Source of the DNA: Eutypa lata
Lineage: Eukaryota > Ascomycota > Sordariomycetes > Xylariales > Diatrypaceae
Direction: 5' to 3'
NCBI GenBank assembly: GCA_022661535.1
Contig: JAKULF010000012.1
Location: 1,116,001-1,180,000, forward strand
DNA: 64,000 nt
In this document: piece after piece, positions 1 to 11,614 of the stretch
Position numbering within the stretch: the stretch's first letter is position 1
How the letters are laid out: each line of letters begins with the position of its first letter
Notes under the pieces: generated by a model
What the model was told of the DNA's origin: nothing
Seen by the model: the letters and a program-made list of their open reading frames with translations, nothing else
Databases searched by the model: none
Translations under genes and position numbers: made by a program

Positions 1-629
1 CATGCCGAGTAAGTTGTAGCCTTGTATAGCTAGATATACATACCTACCTATATATATCTCCACGAACATCACCAATAGCTTGCCTTATTGCCTTTCCTGG
101 TATCCGAACTTCATCCAAAGATCCAGCGTTGTCTATCTTCTCTCCCCCCTACGAGCCTTGAGCTTTAGCTCTAGTATCACCACATTATATCATTCGGGCT
201 ACCTGGGTCTACATCGACGTCAACGGTTCTCCATTACCGTTCGCCAAGCGTACATAAATCTGCAACTGCTCGTGCGCCCGTCCTTGTGTCCATGCCTACG
301 TCCCCACCTACTTGTCTGCACCTACATCTAAAGTCTACATTCACGGCAATCGCCTGCATGAATAAACATTCATAATGGGGCGCCATCAGCACTATCCTGT
401 CGTTTCCAGTGGAACCGACCTTTGCCATGCTTTGAGGACTTTGACATTCGACTTTAGTGAGCTGGGACCCTTGACCAGGGCCTTCCAATAGCAGCATTCT
501 AGTCTGTGCCAGTACTCTAAAATTAGGGGTTATTCGTGGAGAAGAAGCTTGGTCGTGTCTTGAATATCTAATTGCTTTTATTGCCTTTCTCGTTGGTTCT
601 ATAGTTGCTGACTTGTTCAACCCTTTTAG
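1..629. other. Left-edge spacer and MKT1 upstream region
   Basis: No gene could be supported here. TACC-type short repeats occur near 41-54. The region must hold the missing first coding exon and promoter of MKT1. The acceptor at 628-629 is preceded by a good branch-like GCTGAC at 606-611, but no ATG-to-GT exon in the correct phase stood out. Confidence 0.5.
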
Positions 630-3024
630 CTTCGACGGAAGACCTGTGGCTCAATGAGCAGGTCCAGTAAGGCTTGCACCTAGTTTGGTTGTCTAACGTG
701 GTGCTGATTTCATCTCTAGACATGCCGAAGTGACCCAGCTCGAAGATACCGCTATAGCGGTCGATGCAGCTTATTACCTACAGTTGTTCCTAGACAATCC
801 GCCCTACCACGAACCTCTGCTACCCGCTCTCGGTGGGTTAACAGGCATACAGACACATATCGAAGGCGATCTCGACAGCTGGAAGGCCAACAAGACAACC
901 CCGTTTTTCATTTTCAGCGGACAGTCTGTTGTAGGCCAAGATGACGTCTCTGTTCAGAGAGGCAAGAGAGCCATCGCTGGCACGGACGAGGCTTGGGCAC
1001 TTTATTTCCAGAGCCAGGCAAACGAGGCTGTTTTGGCCTTTGGTTCTCACAGAGGTATGTAAATCATGATGCGATCCCACTCTGCAACTGGGGCAAGAAA
1101 CTTACATAGTGATAGGTGCTTATCCAATCCATCATCTGTTCCCAATGCTTCAAGGTATTCTCAAACGCCGTGGACTCCATTTTCTTGTGCCTCCGTTCAA
1201 CGCCTCTGCACAAGTAAGCTCTAACCTTGACCCCTGTCCTTGATCTGAGCTTACCAAAGCAGCTTGCCTATTTCGACATGATCGATTCAGAACAATGTTC
1301 AGCGATCATGGGCTCCCAGGAGCTTCTTCTGTACCCGATCAAAGATTACGTTATTAGATTCATTGATTGGGACAATGGAAAATTCAACGCCATCTCCAAG
1401 AAGCATGCCATCAAGAACCTAGGCGTGGCTGAGTCTATGTTCACCGATGCACTTCTGATGACCGGAACTAGTTTTCTCCCTACGTTCCCGCCTCTGAGAG
1501 ACAACAACATTGTCCCTCGTGCTAGCGTTCAGGATGCAGTTAACCTTCTACGCACTTCGGAAAAGGCGGTAGCTAGTGCCTGCGCCTCGTTTAACGACAT
1601 CTTACAGGCCAAAGACCCGAACTGGTTGCAAAAATATCGAAAGGCCAAGATGAGTATCGAGCACTTCATTTACATCAGTGAGGCTGGAGAGGTCAAGGTC
1701 CACAACTTCGAAACCTTGACTAATGATAACTGGGAATATCTCGGTTACCAGCTACCTGCTGAGCTGCTGCATTACTTGAACGCTGGTCTTGTTGGTGCGC
1801 ACGCTCTCAGTTGGATCACTCATGGTCACGTGGTTGTCTTGCCCACTCTAGATGGAGTGAGATCGGAAGAATACAAGCAGTTGGTGACAAACCAGCTCAT
1901 GCCGCTGAGAGAGATGACTCTAGGCCTTCTCCTTCCACGACTCACGAGAGGTATCCAATACAAGCCGATATCCGTCAAAGTATGGTATGAGGACAAGTAC
2001 ACGCACAAGATTGAATATCGCCCGAACGACAACCCGACCCTTAAGAAGGTGCACACCTGGAATGTCAAAGAGGCTGCTGTGAAACAGCATTTCCCTGCTG
2101 CCAAGCACGGGTCTATCCTGTTCGAGGTAACTGCACTAAGGAATGGCGACTTCGCAAAGACCACCATCACCAGTGAGAAGATCAAGGGTGTGGACTCGGC
2201 TGACTCGATCATGTCTCTCACCCTCTGGCGTTGGCTTCATCTCCGAGGCTATGTCAACGAGAACCACCGATTGACCACATGGGGCGAGGCATTGGCTACG
2301 TCACTAGAAGCGCTTGAGCCTACTGTCAAGAAGAACTCCGGTGTCAACAACCTTTTCGAATCTGTTCTACTAGGATTCGAGCTCCTGAGATTCGGTCTTC
2401 TCAACACCCGTAACCAGCATTCCGAGTTAGGTGGCCTCCCGATGAACGGCAGTGAAGAGGATAAGGCCAGTCTCTTGCTGATTAGTCGATGTGCAATCTT
2501 GTTGAAGTTGCGTCACCAAGCGAATGGCTATACCGGACCATTAAGCAAGAACTTCCTGTGTTTCCGGTCGCTAAGTTCATCGATACGTGAGGCAGGTCGG
2601 GACTTAGTGGAGGGAATCGTGGCCTCCCTGTTCCTCTTTGCGCAGTCTAACCGCGACAGAGATGATTACTTGACTATTAGCCAAAGGTTTGTTTTCCTCC
2701 GACTGAGCTGAACTTGATATTGTATACTAAACTACCACTAGACTACCATTCCTCGCAGACACTGATGTTGCGCTTGGTATTGCAGTTAAGACGCTGCTTG
2801 ATGATATCAACCCCAACGATAGTGCAGAAGTGAAGGCGACTAAGAAGGCTGAGTTCCCTGGAAAGTTTGTGCCTTACGCGACGCACTTCTTCGAGGACTT
2901 AGACATTGCCTGCGAGTTCTTCGGTGCTCTACATGCTGGTGTCAAGACCCTGGAGAAGGAGGTCTCGGTTGCTGACCGAGCAGCATGGGATAAGGCAGCA
3001 GCGTACTTGAAAGTTCGCCGATAA
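630..3024 (+). CDS. MKT1: Post-transcriptional regulator Mkt1 (XPG-like)
   Basis: Exons are 630-666, 720-1054, 1116-1213, 1263-2686 and 2742-3024, with all phases joining to one frame of about 724 residues plus a short missing N-terminus. The first two exons encode an XPG N-terminal nuclease-like fold (IAVDAAYYLQ, then PALGGLTGIQTHIE and FFIFSGQS). The third gives the GILKRRGLHFLVPPFNASAQ segment, and the long fourth exon the Mkt1 middle and C-terminal domains. In yeast, Mkt1 works with Pbp1 on the 3' untranslated regions of selected mRNAs, including HO, and affects mitochondrial and stress phenotypes; the same role here is inferred from family. XPG catalytic acidic residues are not fully conserved in Mkt1 proteins, so nuclease activity should not be assumed. 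The last intron (2687-2741) carries a TACTAA branch site. The start codon was not found; it should lie upstream of the acceptor at 628-629, in a small exon giving roughly ten residues. Confidence 0.9.
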
Positions 3025-4018
3025 TTGGTCGAATCTATAGTCCGATCTCAAGGACTTCCATCCCAATTGAACCGTATCCATCATTACTAGACGACAATCC
3101 GGCAACTCGCGCATGTATGTGTGGAGTTGAAGAGACACAGACCCATCAGATTTGGACGAACAGATGGAAGAAAACCAATCCAATACAGTTCGCAGAGAAG
3201 AGGAGGGGTGGGTTATGTGCTCACCGCTTGCTTTTGTATCATCATATCGCAAGGCGTTGCGCGTTCGGAAAAGGCAGCATTGGAAGCTCTAGATGGATAT
3301 CTAGTCGGGTTTTTGAGATGCCACTCCGGTTTTGGCGTCTAGGAGACAGACATAGATATGTTACAGTGGCTTGCTTGCTTGCTAAGAATTATCATGATAC
3401 TTGTTTGATCGAGCATTCAATAGATATGTCGAGCTATAAGAGCAAATCACTCTCTTGTAGCCATTTAGTTAGACTTCTGCTATCATCGTCGTCGGCAGCA
3501 TTGACGTACATAGATGGATACCTAGGCTACGCCTCCGACGTACGCAGGGGAGAATTATTGTCAAGGGCCGGCCACTGCCTCGGCGCGGCTGCCGAGACGA
3601 ATAAGCTATGTATCGCATCGTATCGTGTCGCCCATGGATATGGATTAGGTAGCAAATGTCTTGCTAGGAGACTCCCCCCGATCAATCAATTAACCAACCA
3701 ATCAATCAATGAATGAATGCATCTATTCATCCGTCCATCCATCCGTCTCAAATGGCAAATTCTAGTTAGAATGGCTGGATGGGAATAATGCGAATTGAAC
3801 AGGTAATAATCCGTGGTTGATGTTTTTCGCTACCATGTTAATTATAGACTATTCGGGTTTTTGGGGGAGCCGTAAAAGCACGCTCATTAAGTAAGGGGGT
3901 ATGGAACATACCTAATAGTGACGATGATTAAGCGATGGTTTAATTCTCATAGCCAGGATCTGGTCGTAGTTAAAGTATATGCGATTGATCATGTAGGGTA
4001 ATAAAGATCAGAAGATCC

Positions 4019-4312
4019 TCACATTCGTTTAAGAGTAGGTCTCGTCATTTGTTGGAAAGTATGGATCGCGATTGATGGCTTCTTTGAGTAGAGAACACAC
4101 ATACACACACATGTATGTAGTCCACCACGACCAGCACGTATGTATCGTGAACCGTTGGGCCCGGCGGGACTGATTGGTCTGACGTAATCCATCCCGGCCA
4201 ATTCCCACGGGTGTTGATCAACCTTGGGTACTGTAACCAACATAGCATATCTCATTTCCGATCCAGTCCGGGTTGATACCAACCACGGGTGCCGTAGAAA
4301 TTCATCTTCCAT
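4019..4312 (-). pseudogene. Decayed retrotransposon integrase fragment
   Basis: The minus-strand frame contains WELAGMDYVRPISPAGPNG followed by SRYI. After a one-base frame change it continues LVVVDY. This is the start of an rve-type integrase catalytic core: a hydrophobic strand with the first Asp, then a GP motif, then a YILVVVDxFS-like strand, as in Ty3/gypsy-type elements. The frame break falls between SRYI and LVVVDY near 4138, and a CA-rich microsatellite then interrupts the sequence, so the copy is dead. No long terminal repeats, reverse transcriptase or second and third catalytic acidic residues were seen. Another open stretch upstream on the same strand (4390-4737) may belong to the same relic but carries no motif I recognise. 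Assignment to Ty3/gypsy rather than another rve family is an inference. Confidence 0.55.
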
Positions 4313-4931
4313 CTGGATTTGGCCGGGTCCCCGTCATGGTTCTCCGCGTTGGCCCGGGGCCATCCCGGTAATTCGACGTGGTCGATTAACTACCTACTAC
4401 TAAGTAAGAAATTGCCGTCGAGCAAGAGAGGGTTTTCCTTGGTCTTGTTCCATATGTAGCAAAAGAACCATGCCACCCACGGTTGCCACGCCCAGGTGGC
4501 AAGGTCCGCGATCCGCGATCCGCGTCTATAGCAAGGCGAGTGGTATTCCTTGGAACCAAATGTCCATTTGCCTGTGCCACCGTGATGGCTTGGGTGATCT
4601 GGCCGTATTCGGGATCGTTCGGGTACTGTACGTACGGCTTGGTCCTCCTGCATGATCTCTGCGAGGAACTCTAGGGGTTTTTTTTTTGTTTTGTCTATCC
4701 ATGATTGTTGGTGTAGCATCTCACTAAGCATCGGCATCTCCCTCTCTTGTTGGCATGTTCATAGACTACTACTACGTGCATATCTACTCATCGATTGCTA
4801 GGGAGCAGAAAGGCAGGTAGGTATTTCACATTTGTTTCATGTTTCCAGTCTTTATGTCAAGATGCTTTTCTTCTCGTGGCCTACACATGTAGGTATTTAT
4901 GTAAATCAAGGGGGCATGACATACTACATAA

Positions 4932-4957
4932 GTAGGTAGGTAGGTAGGTAGGTAGGT
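4932..4957. repeat. (GTAG)n tetranucleotide array
   Basis: About six uninterrupted GTAG units. The same unit, or its complement CTAC, recurs in most spacers of the window. Confidence 0.9.
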
Positions 4958-5027
4958 ATACATACGTCTACGTGATACCTACATGTAGGGGACCTATGTG
5001 TGCAGCTCCCTATGTACCTACATATGC

Positions 5028-5029
<2 letters not shown>

Positions 5030-5077
<48 letters not shown>
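5030..5077. repeat. (CA)24 dinucleotide microsatellite
   Basis: A perfect alternating CA tract of about 48 bases. It makes spurious His-Thr and Cys-Val open frames on the two strands. Confidence 0.95.
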
Positions 5078-5079
<2 letters not shown>

Positions 5080-5974
5080 ATGTAGGAACCCTAATGTGCA
5101 TTCGATCCTAAGTATGAACGTACATACATGCATGAGCCGGTTTTCCAGCAGTCAGTCATCTGTCCGTCTATCCGTCTGTCCGCATGTCTATCCTGCGTAG
5201 CTAGCTAACAAATCTATCATCTACCATCAGTCCCGTCTTGCCCTATCTCTCTCTCCTCTCGACAACGTCCTCGTCTGAGGACCAAAAGCCGAAATCCGAA
5301 TCAAGCTGTTGAATCCAAGCTAGAAGCAGCGTTGGAGGACAAGTAATGCACGCAAATACGAGTGTGAAAGGAGCACTCAGCCAGCCACCCAGCCAGCTAG
5401 CTAGCCAGCCAACTAATCAATCAACGCCGTATCTCTCGATGTATTCATTACCTTCTTAAAAGAAAAGAAAAACAACGCAACAGACATGTAAACAAGCCAC
5501 GTGATGCAATCGAGTGTACAAGGCAGTAACTAAGTGATCAGACAAAAGACAGGGCGTAAAAAGGGGGTATCATTTATGTGTTATTTTTTTTCATTTGCCC
5601 GTCATGTCATTCCACCATGTATGTATGTAATGCAACAAGTTTAGAGCCTGCTGCTGCCGCCGCCGCCGATTCATCTATCTACTATGCGGTAAAAAATGGA
5701 AACATTGAGTCGAGAATGTCTTAGCCACGGGGCCGGATGGGCGAGGAGGACTAGCTAAGCTATGAGGTCGAAAGTATAATCAATGACCAATCCACGGAGG
5801 AATTCCAAGACCTGATAAATTGGCGGACGAACCGAGCTACTCAATGAGAGCTCGACTCGTATTCGTTCCGTCGAACAGCGCTGTGCTTACTTAGTGTAGA
5901 TCGAAGAGCTCGTCTCAAACATAGAGAACATAGTCGCTAGAGCCGACTAGTGTTTGGCTATCCTATCTAGGCGA

Positions 5975-8734
5975 CTAGACGAGGAGAGTCCTCTTGATGG
6001 GCTGCGGCAGCACCTGTCCGTTGAGCTTGACCTCGTTACGGCGCTCGGACTTCTCGCCCATGGTGCGGATCTTCTCGAGGAGGTGACTGTGAGACGTTAG
6101 ATATTTTGTGCTTTTTGGGTGAGGTGTAGAGTGAGGGTGGAGGGGAGTGGCATGCGCGGCGTAGTGTAATATTGATAGATATTACAAAGAAGAAGGGGAA
6201 GGATCGAGTAAGTCAGATAGGCATCTCGCACGCCTTGAATGCGCCATGCCCATCAGCGCAACCCCCACAAAATCAGATGCGGAAAGAAAAGGGGCTGTAT
6301 TGATAGACTCCAGCGCCAAGTGACATTCCCATAACCGCCATCCCACGCCATGTCTCCATTCACTTGCAATGGAACGTAGTAAGACAGTAATACAACCGAA
6401 ACCCCCATGAACCAAACCAGCCAGCCAGCAAGCAAGCAAGCCGTGATATACTTCCCCGCCTCAATTCATGAAACAAACCAAGACCAAGAAAGGAGGAAAA
6501 TAAGCATACTTAATAGGCATATGGCCGGCCTCCTTGACAGCGAGGTTCGCCCTCTTGAGGGCGGCCTCCTCAGCCTCGTCGCGCGCCTCCTTCTCGTGCT
6601 CCTCGTAGTGCGCGCTGATGAGGTTCTGGCCGGCCTCCTCGTCCGCCGCCCGCACCACGTACCCGCACTCGGGCTCCGAGCACGTCCACGTCTGGTTCGG
6701 GCCCTTGGGCGTCATCGAGGGGAGCTTCTCGGCGCGGATCACCAGCCGCGTTATGGGTTCGCTGCTCTTGTTGACGCTAGCTTCGTTTTCATCATCATCA
6801 TCACCTTCTTCGTCCTCGTCTTCTTCGGCCGCGGAGGAAGCTGCCTTGTCGTCATCGTCGAGCTCGTTACCGGAGAAGTACCTCGATTTCTTCGTCGTCT
6901 TCTTGGTGGCTGTCCCGTACCCGTCGATATCCATCTCGTCATCGTCATCTTCGTCCGTCCGCGGCCGCTTCTTGCCGCCCAAGGAAGGGCGCAAACCGGC
7001 TGCCTTGCCGCTGGGACGGCCCCTCCTCTTAGGGGGTTGCTTCCCGGCAGGTTCTGATGATAGTGGTAGTGGCGGCAGCTTGCCTGAATGGCTTGACTGC
7101 TGACCTGCTGCTGCAGCATCCTCCGTTGTGGCTTTCGGCTGTCTTGAATTTCTTCTCGTGAGTCTTAGACACTCCGCCTCTGACGAGTATTCGAACTTAG
7201 GTGTCGTATTGACGTTCGCCTTGACCCAGTTATAGAACTCGCTCCGTCGCCACTCGGGGCCGAGTAGATTTACGAGATCGCGCGCGAAGTACTCGCAGAC
7301 CTCGGTCCCGCCGTACCTATGCTTGATCTTGCACGCGAGGTAGACTTTCATGTGTATGGTGTTGGGCATCATTTGGTCTGGGTGTTTCTTGGACTTGCCC
7401 TGCTGGATCAGCTCGAGAATCGACTCCCGAATCTCGTTGAGTGTGTCGACCAAGACGGGTAGACCGCAGTTCTCACTGCTACCTGTCTTGAAACTAGAAG
7501 CAACTCCGTCTGAAGCATCAATCATTTCGACGTCCACTAACTTGCCAGGCTTGACATCCGTTGGGGATCTTCTCTTCGTTCTCGTAGCCCTGCCGTTCGA
7601 ATACTGTCCCTCGCCAGACAGGTCAACCATTTTTCCTTTAGCTGTCTCGCTATTCCGTGTTGTTCTTTGAGCAGAAGACCGAGCTGTAGTGTGGTCTCTT
7701 GAGATCTGATCAGGGATTTCAAGAGAACTCGACGCCGCTCGAAGCATTGGATGAGACGGTATTGTATTAGTCTGGGCAGCGAGAGGATCCTTCTGAGCAA
7801 GTTTTTCCACGAGATCCTAAAATCCAATCAGCCCTGATGATAACGGAAAAGCAGACAACATGATAACTCACAGGGAATTGATTGGCCATCCACTGATAAA
7901 ATACAGTCTCTTTAGGAAAGTGTGAAAGTAGAAAGACGGCCTGATCCGCGCATCGCTGGCGGGCCTCGGGGAGTGTGATTCCGTCGCCAGTAGCTACAGC
8001 GTACTGTGTCCATCGAGTTAGATTGGAATACCAGAACTACTCGGTGAAGACTTACATGAAAGAGGAGGTCATCGACAGTTATTTGGACGTGTTTGAGAGT
8101 CTTGGCCCTGTTCTTCTTCACCTTATGAAGTCTCGCAAGAGCGTCGTCATACTGGACTAGCACGCTATAATAGAGGTTGATGCCTTGGAACATATCGTCC
8201 CCGATGGCCCTGTACTTATCCGAGGGGTCAATCTCAAACCATCCTGACTGGCCACTAGCCCAGAGGACGGGAAGAGGTAGACGGTGATCGTCTTTCTGGC
8301 CTATGGAGAAGGAAGTGCTGCTTTCGATCTGGATCCAGGGATTCTTAGATTTTCCCGGACGATTGATTACTACGAACTGCTGTTAGTATATGATGCGATA
8401 TGATATATTGCAAGGCGCCGTCCTGGGGCGTTGTGTAACTCCGTAAGATATGCGCAAACATACAGTATTTTTCCAAGTCTCTCTCGACTTCTAGCTTTCC
8501 ACGCACGATAAAAGGGCCTTCTAGATCGACATTAAGTAAATTGGCTATCGAGCCGTCTCGGCTGTATACGGTGGCATTCGTGAGGAGGAAACATGGCCAA
8601 TCGTCGGGTTGGGCGCGAGGAGAAACGGGTTTCAAGACGATGCTTTCCCTTAGATATCGAATGCTAGTATCGTCGATGGTTGCGACGGTCGATACGGATG
8701 GCGCCCGCTTTCGAGGACGTCCTCGTCCGACCAT
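5975..8734 (-). CDS. DNMT1 replication-foci (RFD/RFTS) domain protein
   Basis: Reading from 8734, the exons are 8464-8734, 8056-8369, 7872-8003, 6510-7816 and 5975-6086, giving 711 residues. The N-terminus (MVGRGRPRKRAPS) is an AT-hook-like basic stretch. It is followed by a replication-foci-type domain over roughly residues 30-260, with FLLTNATVYSRDGSIANLL, LEGPFIVRGKLEVE and INRPGKSKNPWIQIE as its core strands. The centre is basic and disordered with a second GRP-type patch (PPKRRGRPSGKAAG), then long Asp/Glu runs. A C2H2-like segment (CSEPECGYVVRA, then HYEEHEKEA) sits near the C-terminus. In DNMT1 this domain targets the enzyme to replication foci by reading ubiquitinated H3; here no methyltransferase motifs follow it, so a chromatin-reader or scaffold role is only inferred. 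The last exon is short and was placed by phase and by its basic C-terminal sequence. Confidence 0.82.
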
Positions 8735-9905
8735 GGTGAACGGGAAGACAGGAGACAGGATAGTAAGAATGGAGGGTCAAATATCGCAGATCGTGTTGCG
8801 TCGTAAGCGGTTGTGGGTTTGCGTTTCAGTAGAGGTGGTTATAGGATATATCTCGAATTATTAACGGGAGGTGATCGGAGAGAAGAGGCAAGATGGGTGA
8901 TGGTAGCAGCAGATTGTCAAGGGCAAGAAAGTAGTCCTATGAACGTTCTACAAGTGAATTAATTGTGTATGGAGGTATCAGCTTGTCAATAGTTACATAG
9001 GAAGTGGAAGTATTGTCAGTAATACTTCGTAGAAATCAAGCAATTAACTAACTACAACAATGTGAACTGGATGAGGTAATCGTAACTAATGATAATTGTT
9101 ACAGGCGCATTTGAAATGTCCTTAAGGCAGGTGACCAGTCATTAGAGCTCTAAACGGGGATAGGAAACGCGGGCTCGGTTTCGCGCGTCGACAAGTTTAA
9201 TGGATTCCACCAACGTTGAAAGGTTGGACGTGATTTCGTGCATTGGCATCTTGCAATAATTTGTACTCGCTACCTATTATTACCGTGATATTTGGTGTCG
9301 TTTCCACCTTAAATGCCCCGCCATGTAGAGTATTCAGTACCCTTAAGAATAGCCTCCATTATGGATCTCACTTGCACGGAGCTTAAGTTCAGTTAAGTGG
9401 AGAAAGCCAAATTCATTAGCCAATCGATAAGAATCTATTATTGGATCTTGAAAAAGATCTGGAGAATCTCTGGTTGGAACTTTGAACTTTTTTTATCTTT
9501 CCTGCTGAGATGCGGTTCAAGTCATCCCGCCTTTCAATTGATCAGAATTTCTCTTCTCCCTGTCTTCACCCCTCCCTTCCCGAAGGTGTCGCACACCTCA
9601 CTGTAACACTGTTTTTTAAACACCCTTGACACCCAGACACCCAGACACCTTACCAAAGCTTCGCATGCCACATTCCATCGCATAAGTAACACGAAGTTGG
9701 AGTTACTACTTACATACGTTTCAGCGCAACCGTGCAAGTTTTCAAGTCCAGTCATTCATTCCCCATTTCTCAAATCTTTTCAGCAAGCTCCTCCACTTCT
9801 AGTTAACCTTGAGGTTCCTTGTAAAATCCAGTAACTAGTGGCATGGTCTTTTACTCATCTTGAAAGCTCTTGGAAATCTGTATGAAAGTTTCCAAACTCC
9901 TCAAG
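8735..9905. promoter_or_regulatory. Divergent promoter region, RFD gene / PUS4
   Basis: A 1.2 kb spacer between two genes transcribed away from each other, so it should hold both promoters and leaders. The part next to PUS4 (about 9480-9890) is pyrimidine-rich, as is common upstream of fungal start codons. No specific operator could be named. Confidence 0.55.
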
Positions 9906-11614
9906 ATGGCTGCTCCTAGCTCCGTCTTAGACGGTGTTTTCGGTATGGCAATCCAATGCGCATTCATATAGCTGCTCAGTTATACTTCATTATCTCCTGC
10001 TAACGTTTTAATCTCTTTGCGACAATAGGCATTAACAAGCCAATGGGCATGAGTTCCGCTCAAGTTATTCGAGACTGCCAGCATCACTTCAACCCCTCCA
10101 CCTTTTTCAAGCCCATGATAGATCAAGAGAGAGCCAATCGATCTCAAGAATCAAACAATAAGAGAAAGCGTCGCGGATTCGGGAAGAATGACATTCGAGT
10201 CAAGATGGGACACGGTGGAACCTTAGATCCCCTCGCGACTGGTGTTCTTATCCTTGGTGTTGGAAAAGGAACCAAGTCGCTTCAGTCTTTCTTGGATTGC
10301 ACCAAAACCTACGAGACCGTTGTTCTGTTCGGCGCAAGCACAGACTCTTACGACAGAGTTGGTAAGATCTTGAAGAAGACGGCCTATGATCACATCACCC
10401 GGCCTATGGTCGAAGAAGCCCTCAAGTCCTTTAGTGGCAAGTACCAGCAAATGCCCCCTCTGTATTCTGCCCTTAAGATGGAAGGAAAACCGCTCTACGA
10501 ATATGCGCGCGAAGGAAAACCGATACCACGAGAGATTGCGACTAGAGCAGTCGAGGTAACCGATCTTGAATTGGTTGAATGGTACGATGCTGGTACACAC
10601 TCGCACCGTTGGCCCGCCGAGGAAGCGACTACGTTTGAGCGCAATTTCGCCGAGCAAGTCTGGAAGATCGAGAAGCAGCAGACCACTTCGAAGAAACTTA
10701 CGCCTGAGGAGGAGGAAGAAGAGACTAAGGCTTTGAAAGCACACGAAACTTTCAAGCGGAAGGCTGATGAGACTGTGGATGCGCTCGTTTACGACAAGGT
10801 CAACAAGCGCAGGAAGACGGCATCCAATGTCCCTCTGATGTCGGGAGCTTTAGGCGAGTTGCCTCCTCCATCCCCCAAGCCCGGCAAGGGATCCAACTTA
10901 CTTCCACCTCCCCCGGATGCCGATACGCCGCCACCATGGGGGGAAGACAAGGGACCGCCGGCCGCAAGGATCCGAATGACGGTGACATCTGGCTTCTACG
11001 TCCGGAGTTTCTGTCACGACCTGGGCGTGAAAGTCGGATCAGCAGCGATGATGGCGGAGCTTTCCAGGAGTCGGCAAGGAGACTTCGTCATAGGATCCAA
11101 CTGCCTGGAGTTTTCAGATCTCGCAAAGGGAGAGTCGGTGTGGGCTCCCCAAGTTCAGGACCTTCTGTCGTCGTGGAATAGCAAGCCGCCGCCGAAGAGC
11201 TCTCAACCGGCTGGACGGGCCAAACACAATCGACCTTCACGTGGGAACCCAAGCGGGCACTCGGCAGAGGGGTCGTCTTCGAAGCAACATGAAGCTCCAG
11301 AGAGTATCAACTCCAAGACTGAAGACGTCTCCCCTAACAACGAGGCAACCCGTTCCCCTACTACGTCCAAAGACAAAATGCTTCCCACTCCGAACTCCTC
11401 ATCGCCAGCCCAAGATCCCAAATCCCAGGAGGAGCCGAAAGAGAACAACAACCCCGAAGACCCCGGTGATAAGATCATCAAGACTATAGAGACGGCCGCA
11501 ACCCACGCCGCAGTTCCCACGACAGAACCGCCTGCCACCCAGGCCCTCCCTAATGAGGTAGACGAAGAGTCCTGGAATGGATTTGAGGATGGGCCAGCCC
11601 CGTCGAAGGCCTAA
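9906..11614 (+). CDS. PUS4: tRNA pseudouridine-55 synthase Pus4 (TruB family)
   Basis: Exons 9906-9942 and 10029-11614 give 540 residues. The N-terminus MAAPSSVLDGVFGINKPMGM is the family opening, and the phase-1 intron falls exactly inside the conserved FGINKP. The catalytic motif GGTLDPLATGVL contains the nucleophilic Asp at about residue 79. It is followed by KTYETVVLFGASTDSYD, the PPLYSALKMEGKPLYEYAREG strand and a late GFYVRSFCHDLG motif, all typical of TruB/Pus4. The enzyme makes pseudouridine at position 55 of the T-loop of cytosolic and mitochondrial tRNAs. Compared with yeast Pus4 (about 400 residues) it carries a Lys/Glu-rich insert (about residues 225-300) and a Ser/Pro/Asn-rich C-terminal tail of about 150 residues that looks disordered. 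ATG 9906 is the only start that joins to the conserved opening. Confidence 0.95.

Larger units (their letters stand above)
3025..5974. other. 2.9 kb convergent spacer
   Basis: Lies between the 3' ends of MKT1 and the RFD gene. It holds the MKT1 3' untranslated region, a decayed integrase fragment on the minus strand (about 4019-4312), a GTAG array at 4932-4957, a CA array at 5030-5077 and a GCC-rich run near 5655. A 199-codon open frame at 3117-3716 is low-complexity and resembles no family. No other gene is supported. Confidence 0.6.

Noticed and set aside
3117..3716. 199-codon open frame downstream of MKT1
   Set aside because: Low-complexity, Ser/Leu/Arg-rich, overlaps the MKT1 3' untranslated region, no family features and no splice or start context.
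5000..5200. His-Thr repeat frame over the CA array
   Set aside because: Product of the dinucleotide repeat only.
6407..7103. Long plus-strand frames opposite the RFD gene
   Set aside because: Mirror image of Asp/Glu-rich codons of the true minus-strand gene, whose domains and splice joints are clear.
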